Shown here one piece after another: positions 1 to 12,200 of a stretch of DNA of 64,000 bases. The stretch's first letter is position 1. Each line of letters opens with the position of its first letter. The stretch covers positions 53,976 through 117,975 of the forward strand of contig JAMPIV010014149.1 in the NCBI GenBank assembly GCA_024509875.1, written 5' to 3'. This DNA is from Oreohelix idahoensis. Its lineage: Eukaryota; Mollusca; Gastropoda; Stylommatophora; Oreohelicidae. The notes under the pieces were generated by a model. It saw only the letters and a list, made by a program, of their open reading frames with translations. It was not told where the DNA came from and made no database searches. The position numbers and the translations under genes are program-made.

Positions 1-112
1 AGAGCTTTAAGCTCAGCAACCTAGTTAAGCAACAAAGGGAACATCATTACATCAACTAAAAAAGCCTCAATGATTACTACGATTTGTCAACAAATAAATA
101 TTTATGACCTAC

Positions 113-255
113 CTCATTTAAAACTTCCCCAGGGTCATGTTTTGGGCCCAGAAAGAATACCCGAGAGCCCCTACTAATAGTTCCACTGAAAATTCTAGCA
201 AAGGCAATGAATGCATGGTCATCTGTGTCTTCTTCCTCTCTGTCTGTGGAAGAAT
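113..255 (-). CDS. EFL1: EFL1 exon 14 (last exon in window)
   Basis: Encodes residues 478-524: an acidic run, then [12 protein letters not shown], a strand and turn, and [10 protein letters not shown]. This marks the start of the second EF-2-like domain. Acceptor CTACAG, donor GAG|GTAGGT. The coding sequence continues in phase 0 outside the window. Confidence 0.95.
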
Positions 256-3200
256 CTGTAGTGAGATCAAATCTTTATTATTATTGTGTTACCTGAGCAA
301 ACACTCAAGATAGGGTAAAAAATCATCTCAGCTAGCTAGCATAACTGGGGGGAAAAAAACTTTGCTGTTCTGTTTTAATTAATCCAAAAGGCACTGAAAT
401 AGCTGAGAGAACAGTGAAAATTAAATTTAACAATAATTTCACATATTAAATTGTAAAGTAACATCAACTTTGCATAATTTGTAAACCTATCATCTATTGT
501 CAGATTCAAATTTTATTTGTTATTGTGATAATTAACTTTATTTTTTTAACTGGTACATTTAAAGATAATTTGTAATCAGCTTTGCTGAAGAAAAATTGTA
601 TGACCACAGCTAAAACAGCGTGTAACAAGAACAAAAATTATTTCCTCCCATAATGTTTATCTGCACAAATTAATAGACAAAAACAAACAAAGTATTAAAG
701 ATGAACAATTATGTCACCATACACATCATATACAAGCATTAAGAAATGTAAATCTCTGTTTATTCTTTATCTCTTTGTTCCCTGTGAAGCACAGCCTTCA
801 ACTAAATTTCTTCAAGACTTCCTGCACAATCTACTCTAATTCTCTCCTTGTCATCCTTAGTTCTGCATAACTCACGTCTGCGTAAGTTTTGGGGACTTAT
901 TTTTTCCACTCTGGGGACTCCAGAATGAGTGCCCCTATGAATGGTTCCACTAAAAATTCTTGCAAAGACAAAATGAAAATATGACTATTTGTGTCTTCAT
1001 CACCTCTCCTTGTGAAAGAAGGTGTGATAAAACCTTTATTATTATTGTGCTTTTCTGAACAAGCATTCAATCACATTGTGATTCCAGCTGATGACACATT
1101 GTGATTCCAGCTGATGATACATTGTGATTCCAGCTGATGACTTTCTCAATATGCGTTCTATCCAACTCTTATGTCTCTTCTACCCATCGTTTCATTAGTA
1201 TTTGTCAGGCTTATTCCCAGTCATAATTGGTAATCTTGTAATACCGATAACATCAATTTATTCTGCACTAGCAACTATTTAAAAAGTGTCTGGAGCTGAC
1301 AGTTATTTTTTTGCTGCTATTTTTGTTTACTGTGCATATATCATATCATTTGTTAAAGCGTTATGTTTCCTTGATTAAAGACTCCAAACTCTGTAGATTT
1401 AGGTAATTCTAGCTCAACTTTACATACTCCATGAATGAACAAGACATAACAGTTAATAACTGATCATTCAAACATGGAGATTTAATCAAAATCTTAAAAG
1501 AATATTTAAGTCTACATAATCTGCTACCCTTTTTGTATGATCTTTCCTTTTAAGATCTAAAAAATGAAAGGTGGGACATGGGCCTCTTCTGAATGAGTAT
1601 AGTTTTTCTATACAGAATAAATTTAATTTATAAAATATACATTCATAAACAAAAATGAAAGCAATAAAACATCTAACCAAGAGTTGCAACATAACAAATG
1701 TTTTCAGGTAAAGAGTCACCTTCTAAATAAGTATGACCATTTGCTTGTTGAGAATCTGCTTTTGCTCCTTTGCTATCTTCTCCTCCCCTAGCTGTAACAG
1801 CATTTTCCCGCTTCGTGAGAATCTCAGCATGTCGTCTCCGTGCTTCAACACATCTTTGCTGAAGTTCTTCTTCTGTGAAAGGTCTGTGGAAAAGCAATTA
1901 TTAATAATTTAGCACCCTTAACAGAAGAACTGTTACCTATGGTCAGGTAATACTTATGTTTCTCATGTGATGCCTAGGTTTTGTTATTAACAGGTAAAAT
2001 AAAAGTTAAAGGTAATCCCTTAGCAAATACTGATGCATGGGAGTGAAGTGTTGCAGACTTCAATATACTAGGTCCAGCTTTATAAGGTGGGGTGACCAGT
2101 TCCCACTCTTGCTGTCTCTACATTGCCTTCCCTAACTCAAAAACAGAGTCAGATATCTATTTACAGCTGCCAGGAATGAAGTGTGACATTGCCAGACTTC
2201 GAACCTGGAACCTTAAAAGCAAATGCTCTTACTACACTGCCAACAGGACACTTAAGAGCTATTTGTGCAGCAAATCCTGCCAGGAGGAGGGTGTGTGTGT
2301 GTGTGTGTGTTAGAGACTTCACTATATTAGGCCTCAGCTTTATGACGTGGGGTGATCAGAATTGAAAATGACTCTACCAGGTTTCAAACCCAGTAACTTT
2401 GCCTTGAGAAGCAAGCAATCAAACGTATCTGCCAATCAACACTTCTTTCATTTTCTTTGATCCTTAGCCACCGACCGTCAAAGCAGTCAATGGCCATGAC
2501 GCCTGGTGGCGTCTTGTAGGGCAACAACAAATTGATTCCACTTTGCTCGGTCGGTGGTCATCCTTCGTACAGTGCCCCAACTCTGGTTCATTCTTTGCAT
2601 CTCAGCCTCCACAGTCCTCCGCCAAGTTGTTTTTGGTCAGCCTCTCTTTCGTTTTCCTTCATGGGTCCATAGCATAGCTGTTCTTGTGATGGCATCAGGG
2701 TCTCTTCTGAGGACATGGCCAACCCAACTCCAGCGTCTGCCAGCTATGATGGTGTGCATGTCCTCTTGCTTGCTTCAAGTAAGCAGATCTTAGTTGGTGA
2801 TGGTATTCTGCCAAAAGATTCGGTGAATTTTTCTTAAAGCACGCTGCTCTGATATAATCTTAATTTTGTGCTTGTGCTGTACTGAGAGGACTTCCAGATG
2901 TTGTTTAGACTAAAATAGGCTGTTCTTGCTTTGTTCATTCTGTTGTTGATGTCTTTGCTTGCTCCGCCGTCTGGTGTTACTATGCATCCTAGTTATGTGA
3001 AGGTGTCTGTCTGTTCCAGTTGCTGATTCCTTACTGATATGGGCTCAGGGTTGCTCACATTGAGCGTCATGACCTCTGACTTCTTTAGATTGATGTTCAA
3101 GCCCACCTGCTGGCTATACTTATTAAGTCTGTGCGTTTTTTCCTGGATGTGTTGATGTGAATGTGCTAGTAGTGCAATGTCATCTGCATATTCCAGATCT

Positions 3201-6200
3201 TCCAATGTAGAAAAAGTAGTCCATCTTATTCCTCTTGGACTGCCCTCTGTTGTTTGGCGCATCACCCAGTCTATGACTGTTAAAAATAGAGTGGTTGATA
3301 AGGGGCATCCCTGTCGTATTCCTGTCTTCACCTCAAAGGTTATGTTGCTCTGCCCAACGCTACACATAAAGTTGGCATAGAGGCTTTTCATGACTGACAC
3401 TATGCAGCTTGGAATTCCATAAGCCCTCAGTATTTTCCATAAACTGTCCCTATGTATACTGTCAAAAGCCTTTTCAAAATCAACGAAATTAATGTACAGC
3501 TGTCTTCTGAGCACTGCTCTATAATGTTCCTGAGGGTAAATATATGATCTACACATCTTCTGTTCTTTCTAAATCCCACTTGTTCTTTCCTCAGTTTGTG
3601 GTCTACTGCTTTTGAAATTCTCTGTGTAATTATCCTGCCCAGTATTTTGCTACCAACGGGCTGATCACCCGTTTGCCAGTCACTTTGATTACGGAAACAA
3701 CGGCAAACGGATTGATTTGTCGTTGCCCTAAAGACGCCATTAGGCGTGATGGGAACAACGGCAAAGAAAATCTATTTGCTGGTGCCCTTAAGACGCCACT
3801 AGGCGTAATGGCCACTGACTGCTTTGCCGGTCGTTGGCTAAGGACGGAAGAAGAAGAAGAAGAAGTATTTTGCTGGAAACTGAGAGAAGGGTGATTCCTC
3901 TCCAGTTATTGCAGTCTGCAAGATCTCCCTTCTTGGGCAATTTGACAATTATTCCTTTGTTCCACTCCGTTGGTGTTGCCCCTGTTTTCCAGACTTGTGC
4001 AAATAGTGGTTCTAATAGTTCTGCTGCTAGCTCAGGGTCTGTCTTGAATAGCTCTGCATTTAAGTTATCATGGCCAGGAGCTTTTCCATTCTTTAACCCT
4101 TTGATTGCTGTGATGATTTCTTCTTTCGTCTTTTTGTGGAATGTCTGTATTAACATCTAGATCATTTTCAGCCTCAGGAACATTCAATTGTGTCTCTGGT
4201 GGTTCCTTGTTCAGAGTTAACTTAACGAAACAGGCCCACCTGCTGACTATACTTATTAAGTCTATCTGTTTTTTCCTGGATGTGTTGATGTGAATGTGCT
4301 AGTAGTGCAATGTCATCTGCATATTCCAGATCTTCCAATGTAGAAAATGTAGTCCATTTTATTCCTCTTAACTGCCCTCTGTTGTCTGTCGCATCACCCA
4401 GTCTATGACTGTTAAAAATAGAGTGGTTGATAAGGGGCATCCCTGTCGTACTCCTGTCTTCACCTCAAAGGTAGGTTGCTTTGCCCTACGCTACACGTAA
4501 AGTTGGCTTTTTATGATTGACACTATGCAGCTTGGAATTCCATAAGCCTTCGGTATTTTCCATACTGTCCCTATGTATACTGTCAAAAGCCTTTTCAAAA
4601 TGAACAAAATTAATGTACAGCTGTCTCTGCATTTAAGTTATCGTGGCCAGGAGCATTTTCATTCTTTAACCCTTTGATTGCCGTGATGATTTCTTCCTTC
4701 CGTGGAATGTCTGTATTAACATCCAGATCATTTTCAGCCTCAGGAACACTCAACTGTGTCTCTGGTGGTTCCTTGTTCAGAGTTTCTCTGAAATGCTCTG
4801 CCCATCTTGTTTCCTGTCCCTTTGCTGTCGTGATGAGATTTCCTTGCTTATCTCTTACTAATGTGAAGTTGTTTGCACCTCGTTTTCCGCTGATGGTTTT
4901 AGTGATTTTGTATACTGTGCTTTGTTCATTTCTCAGTGCTGCCTCTTCTGCCTGTCTAGCAAGATTGTCTAGGAAATTCCATTTGTTGGCTCGGGTTTGG
5001 CGTTTAACTTCCTTATCCAGCGGACTGTACTGTTCGCTATATAGTTGCTTTAACCTGGGGGACTTCGCTTCTGTTTTCTTTCTTTTCATTTCCTTTCTCA
5101 TCGCTATGGTGTTTAATGTTTCTGGTGTTATCCAGTCTTGCTTCTTCCTTTCCTGGAATCTCGAGCATGATTTGCTGCTTTCCTTATATATTGTTGAAAT
5201 GGTGTTGGATTTCTGGTCTATATCATCAGTCGATGTCTTTTCCTGACTTTTGGCAATTTGATATCGTTTCTTTATGTCAGCCGCAAAAGCTTTTCTGATT
5301 ATTATCAACACTTCTTTAACAGGAAGAAAATGTATTGGTAACATCATGAATACAACACAAAATACATAATAGTAATAATAACCTGGATCTGTTTTGAGGT
5401 AAACACTTTTTCTCCATGGGAAACATCTTGGAAATAAAAATGATAACTGGCACGTCTGCATCAGAGCTGCAAGCTTGAAAATCTGGAATCATCAGTATAA
5501 CATTTTATTACTGGACTGAAAATCTTCATTTGTATTTGATATTAGACAAACCTTTTCAAACATTCAGCGTGTATCATTAACCAATTCAGAAGATGTGTGG
5601 TTGATGTTAGATTCACTAACTCAATTCTGTTGACGATAATGAAACAATTCACATGTGAAGTGACATTAAATTAACTAATTCAAATGTGACAAAGTTGATT
5701 ACAAAATACCTTCAAATGCACAAAAATTGAAGTTAATATTAGAATAATGAAAAAATTAGAATCTGACGATAGATGCTAAATTCGAATGTGTGGTTGATGT
5801 TAGGGTTACAAATTATGCAAATCTGAGGTAGTAGTAGCCCCTTCAGTCATGACTAAAGGAATGCATCCCTGAGGTGATAGCCCTCAGCTGCTTTTTTCCT
5901 GGTGTTCTTTTCAGAGTGCTCTTTTCTAGTCTGCTTGTCGCAAAGCTGATGGTAGATTAATAATTTAAAATGTGAAGTTAACGTTAAATTAAATGTTACA
6001 TTAACAATATTTAGTCATAGCTGAGTTGGTACAACTTTTCAGGCATGGTCTACTGCACAGAAAGTATACTATAAAAGACAAATGTAAAACTGTGAAGTAA
6101 CTGGTTAGCTGTAGTCTTCTTCCTGTCAAAATGTAGCAGAGTTTCATCTTAGACTCCACTTCTTAACATCTTTTTTAATTGTGTATGGTCTTAGCTTCAA

Positions 6201-9200
6201 GCTGTATTTTTCATCCCACTTATCATAGCAGATTCTGCAGTAGAGGAGTGAAATTTTAGAGACTGCATCATACTAGGTCCAGATTTATGAGGTGGTTTGA
6301 CCAGTTACCTTCCTCCCTGCTTCTGTCTTCCCTAACTCAAGAGAAGAATCAGGTGTCTACAGCTGGGTAAACTGGAGCATGACACAACCAGGTTTTGATC
6401 CCAGACACGGTAACTTTGCTGCAAGAGGCAAGTGCTCTGACCTGTTAGCCAATTGGATGTTCTATTCTTATATATACATTTTATTAATATCTAATGTTAT
6501 TCCAATGTCAATATGGTTCTATCTGATTTGATTTCTGTATGAATATATGTCAATACTAAGACCTTTCTTCAGACGTTGCGTAGCTTCAGGAAGGGAAGAA
6601 AACTGCCGACTGTTGCTACACATAAGTTCTTGCACTCTTTCATCAGACATTTCCAGGGGAGAAGGGATATGAGTCGTGGCCGTATCTAACAGAAAAGAAA
6701 TAAGCACATAAAAAAGTTAAAAATTCTCAGATACTAATAATAATAATAGCCTCTTCAGTCATTACTAACTATGGGAATGCATCCCTGAAGTGACAGCCCT
6801 CAATTGCTTTTTTTCCTGGTGTTCCTTTCGATGTTTTTCTCCTCTCTTACCTCTCTTCTGTCTGCTGTGAGAGTTTTTTTCGCCCAATCTGGGGTGGCGC
6901 CGTAGAGAGCATTGCCACTTAGTGCAATCGGAAGCTTCGTCCTCCCAGGTTGCTCGATCTATGTCCAGAGCCCTCATGTCTCTCTTGCACAAATAATGAA
7001 TGAAAAGAGAATTAGTGAAGGGGATAAAAATTAGACAGCTAAAATATTTTGTACGTGTAAAAAGACATAACACCTTACTGAAGACCATAATGGAAAGAAG
7101 AGTTGAAGGCAAACGTGCTAGAGGAAGCTAGGGTTATAAGTAGGTAAAAGATGGACTGGAAACAGTCTATCAGAGTGCACCATCAAGACAAGAAGAAGAC
7201 GCTGGAGATTCAATGCAGCCGACCTTCGATATGAAGATGGCAGCAGATGATGAAGGAGCTGTAGTACTATTTCTGTCTTAGTCTCTCAAACACCCCCCCA
7301 GAAACTACTATAGAGCAACAATGAATAATTGATAACAGACAAAAATACAACTATACACTAAACGAAGTACTGTTTCAATATAGATGAAGATATATTATGG
7401 TGAAGACAAATATATTTTCTAAATATGCTTATGAACAAGACATTTAAATGCTTGCTATCAGTAGCCTCATTTCATTTTTTTTAAATACGAGGGGCGTTCA
7501 GAAAGTAATGCACCACATCGTTTTTTCTCAGGAGCTGTTTATTCAAAAAGCATGAAATTTATACACAATATACATGGGTATGTCATGTAAACATCGGTAT
7601 TATTCAACATAATCCCCATCAACTTGTACGGCTTTATGCCAGCGCGAAACAAGTGCATGTATTCCTAGCCCGTACCAGATTTTGTCTTGATCATGTAGCC
7701 ATTTCTTCGCTGCATGAATCACTCCTTCATCATCTTCAAACCTTGTCCCACGGAGTGCATCTTTAAGTGGACCAAATAGATGAAAATCAGAGGGTGCCAA
7801 ATCGGGACTATAGGGGCCGATCAAGCAGCTCTGTATCTCCACTTCCTGATTCTTTGATTCTCGGAACCCAGCGACTGACTGTACTCCTGTCGACTGCAAA
7901 ACTTCCATACACATCACATAGACGCTTGTGAATGTTCACAACAGTTTCCTTCTCTGCAACGAGAAATTCTATCACAATTCGCTGCTTATAACGCAAGTTG
8001 CTAACACGCTTCATTTCAACGGTTTAGGGCAGCCGTATTATTTGGCTGGTTGCGGTGCAATTTGGTGCACACAACTGGCATATGCCATATTTGAAGTGTG
8101 CAAAATTTCATGCTTCTATCTTCATTATTAGCTGAGAAAAACGATGTGGTCATTACTTTCTGAATGCCCCTCGTACATTACTGAAATTACATATACTTAA
8201 ACAGAATCTACAAGTTGCCAGCTGGTATTTACCCAAGACAGCGTTTGATAAGGGTAACCATTGTCCCATAATAGACTGTAGCAGTACTCGATTATCTTTG
8301 TGCCTGAGGTCTTTTGGTGCCAGTGTCAAATCTAATGACTTCACAATTTTTTCAGTCATTACAATGTCTCTGAAGAATGTAAATAAAAATTTTTCAAGGG
8401 TGTTATCGGTCAAGTTTTCTTTTTCCCCAGAAACTAATTCTAGCAAAACATAAAGAATTAAAAGTTGTTTTAAAATGCATAAACATTTCAGTATGTTCCT
8501 ACTACGCTGTTTGTATTCTTCTTCTTCTGCGTTCAGTTTGTAATCATGCTAGATCTGCAGGCCCATCGCCAGGACAAAGTCCGCAGTCTTTTCCAGGTCA
8601 GTGCGGCAGCCCCATTAATGATCTACAGTCAGTGAAGATTACTATCTTAGATGGTGGCTGTTGTTCTGGTCTTGTGAGCATTTTCAGAGCTTGTAGTAGT
8701 GCAATAGCTTCTGCCCTGAAGTTGGAGGAGATCTTTCCAGTTGGGAAGGCCTTACGGATGATCTTCCCATTTATGAATCTTAAAAAATGCCTCCTCCCCC
8801 GTTCTTTATTGCCCCCCTCTACGGATCCATCTGTGTATATGTGTGTCCACTCTTTCAGGTTGTATTTTTCTTCAATCATCTCCTGAGACAAGATTTTTAG
8901 TTGTGGAGGGGTCTGGTGTCTTTCTTTCTTTATTTCAGGGACTTCTGTGTTGACAGATATATTTTCATGGCAGCAGTTTTGCTCCTCATAATCAATTAAC
9001 ATTTCCATTTCAGTACATTGTTTCGGGAGGAGGCCTTCATGACACTGATGCAGATGTTTAGAGATGTTTAGGAAGCTGGTTCTCTTCAACCTGTTTTTTT
9101 TTGTCAGGCTATGGAGTTTGTCATGCACTGGATGATTTGGCATTCGTAGAAGCTTCTCGCTGTGAGTAAAACACCTTTTCCTCACGTCTGTCATCAAGGG

Positions 9201-12200
9201 AGCTGTTTGTATCAACTGAGTTATTGGCAATTTTCTGTCACTGGACACAAAATTCCTTCTTTATGAAGAAAGGGGCCACCATTTTAGTAGCAGGAAACTT
9301 GCACCAAAAACCCTCATGTTTTCTTGCAGTGATTGCTTCTGTAGCAATCTGTTTTATATGATAGGCCTGCCAGCCCCATGAATCATCATCATCACTTTCC
9401 TTTGTGCTCCTTACACTAGTGCCCTTGCAGGAAGCCTGCATCAAACAGTCACAGGCTCTTGCAGCGGTTTCTGTGGCCATTTGTTTTACATGATGAGATT
9501 ACCAGCCCAATCAACAACCTCATATTAGTTGCCTTGTACGACACACCTGAAGGTGCAGTCCTATTTTTTCTTTGTCTACTCAGATACCCCTGAGAATTAC
9601 AGGGGCCAAATCCATGTACCTCATTATTCAAGATATTTGCAACATTATGATTTACTATAAGATAGGAAACTCTTTACAGAGCGATACAACAGGAAGCAAT
9701 CTGATCATCAGAAGAAGTCCCCCGTCCGACAAGTGTTTCGGTCCGATATACTCCTTTACACTCTAAGGAGGGGGGGGGGGGGCCCGCCCACTTGGGTCAT
9801 GACTCCCACGCGTCTCAGCCTCCTGTTGTCTTGTATCGAAAATGAACCCATTTCACTTATGATAGCAACTTTAAAATCCACAACTCTGCCAGCCATGGAG
9901 GCAATTGTGAAAGTAACAAAGAGAAGACAAATTATTCCGTTCGTTCCGTCGCACATCACAACTAAGGACTTTATACAAAACATTTTACCAACAGCTGAAA
10001 TTTTGTCACTGATAAGCATTTAACCTTCATGGTTTTTTAAAACAATAATGAGACATAGGTTTTTTAAAAAAACCCATTAATTTAATGACCTACATAGAAA
10101 GAAATTAGAAGCTCGATAAAGAAATGTATCTTTTTTTATTCACAAGACAACTCCTCACAAATTCTTTCCCAGCAAGATCCGGTATATAGCTATTTAAAAT
10201 TGAAACATGCCTACCTTTGTTCTAATACAGCATCATAAACAGCCCAGATGTTGTCTAATGCAAACTGAACAAATAATGGCTTCTTTCCTTTTGACTGAAA
10301 AACACAAAAAAGTTTTATTCCACAAAGTCTAAGATCAAATAGCACATATCATTTAACATCTTTCGTATATCTCCATGAACATACAAAACAGACCCAAACG
10401 ATCTTCTTCAAGTGCCATGAGCATATTTTTGCACAAAATACTCAACATCTTGTCATTAAATAGTCCACCACCTTTAAAAGGTCATAAAACAAGAAATAAT
10501 ACATTACTTTCATAAATTAATGTGATTTTGTTCGGAGAGTTCAAATATGTTCTGGAATTATGAAAGTAATATTAACCTGAGCTCCTTTCATGATACGCTT
10601 GGCTTTCATATTAATGTAGTAGTCTCCCCACAGTGTTTTGTGCAGAATCTGCTCTCTGACGCCCAGCTTGGCTGCATACATTCGAGCAAAGTCACCCATG
10701 CTGAGTTCAGGAGAAATGTAAAAAAATACAAATGGTCATGTCATGACTGCTAGTATACTATAAACATGTTATATAGTACTTATGTACAATAATGTCAAAT
10801 TATGTACATTAGAAAATAATGAACAGCATAATATAATCCGTGCAGATGTATAGTAATTTTACATTCATTAACACATTAACTACCGAATTAAAAAACACAC
10901 TGTGGCCGAATTAAATTTTTTTTCCCATTTTCATCCTGTAGGTGTTTGCACAAAGTAAGCTGTAGTTTTCGTAATTGTTTACAGATTTGTATGAATTACA
11001 CGTCATTTTAAAGATAAATGAATGTACTATTACAATAAACATTGGTCGCAACTCTAATGGAGGTTGTTGCTATTTAACGGCCCTCCGATGGCCGAGGACT
11101 TGTAATATTTTCACAATTATAACTGCTTGCGCCCCATCTCTATCAAAATCACAATTTCAATCAATGTGCACACAGTTTTTTCACTCTTGTCCTCGTCGCT
11201 AGATCTTTCAGTAAATTGTTGAAACATGTTTCTATCCTATTAAGCCGTTAGACGAGATTTTCACGCATTTTTTGTAGTCCTAGCACTAGTTGCCACGGTA
11301 AACAGTTTTACACGATTTGGTAACTAACCTAAAACGCTGAAAAATATGAACATAATATCAATTTTTCAGTGTTCTACAACAACCATGCTTTGGGAATTTG
11401 TTTTCCGGTGGCAACTTAAAATCTCGAACCAGATCAGAGAGTGTTTCAGTATATTTTTCATTCGTTTTATTACTAAAATTAGATTGGCGCCCTGAGCGGC
11501 TTGCGGTCCAAATGTGATTATGTTGTGAGCCGCTGACAGCGGCTTGCGGTAGTTAATGAGTTAAATTATAAAAATTTGCCAAGTAATGAACAACACATTA
11601 CTTGTACGTAACAAGCTTAAGAGCCAGGGATCCAGACCCCCAGGATGACCCAGAGTCCGCTGGGAGGACAACATTAGACAATCTTTGAAGGACCAAGGAC
11701 TAGAATGGAACCAGGCCAGGAGGAAGACAGCCGATAGGATAGTCTGGCGCTCTCTCTTCCAAGCCTCTACACCTCACGGTAGAAGGGGAACGACTAAGTA
11801 AGTAAGTAACAAGCTTAAGTAATCCCCAGCCACTGATTTTACTAGCAAAGATGTGTTCAGATCATATAAGCTCAAACCATCAATGTTACTAGCAAAGATG
11901 ATTTAAAAGGTGAAAGTTTGTGTGTGTATCGTGAAATATATAACCTTACATACCCATCAGTACTAGCAAGAGATGATGTAAAAGGCATACGTTTTTGTAT
12001 GTATCATGACATTTAAGCTCAAAACATTAATAGTACTAGCGGAGATGATGTAAAAGGTGCAAGTTTTTTTGTGTATCATAAGATATATAAGCTCAAACCA
12101 TCAATGGTACTAGCAGAGATGATGTAAAAGGTGTAAGTTTTTGTGTGTATCATGTGATATTTATAACCTCACATCATCAATGGTACTAGCAGAGATGTAA

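Larger units (their letters stand above)
2449..5303 (-). mobile_element. Family-2 LINE, rearranged, single insertion with 14-bp TSD
   Basis: Flanked by ATCAACACTTCTTT at 2435-2448 and 5304-5317. Minus-strand reading gives reverse transcriptase fragments with [25 protein letters not shown] and YADDIALLA, and a [21 protein letters not shown] segment. The 3' end is at the left (ATCAAAGAAAATGAAAG). Segment 4232-4622 repeats RT sequence also present in 3090-3560. Segment 4630-5303 overlaps the pre-RT segment at 4060-4220. All parts lie between a single pair of TSDs. An RTE-like placement is likely from motif order; no intact ORF remains. Confidence 0.85.

Noticed and set aside
9733..10023. Open frames on both strands after the G run
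   Set aside because: Neither resembles a known domain and the region is within EFL1 intron 9.
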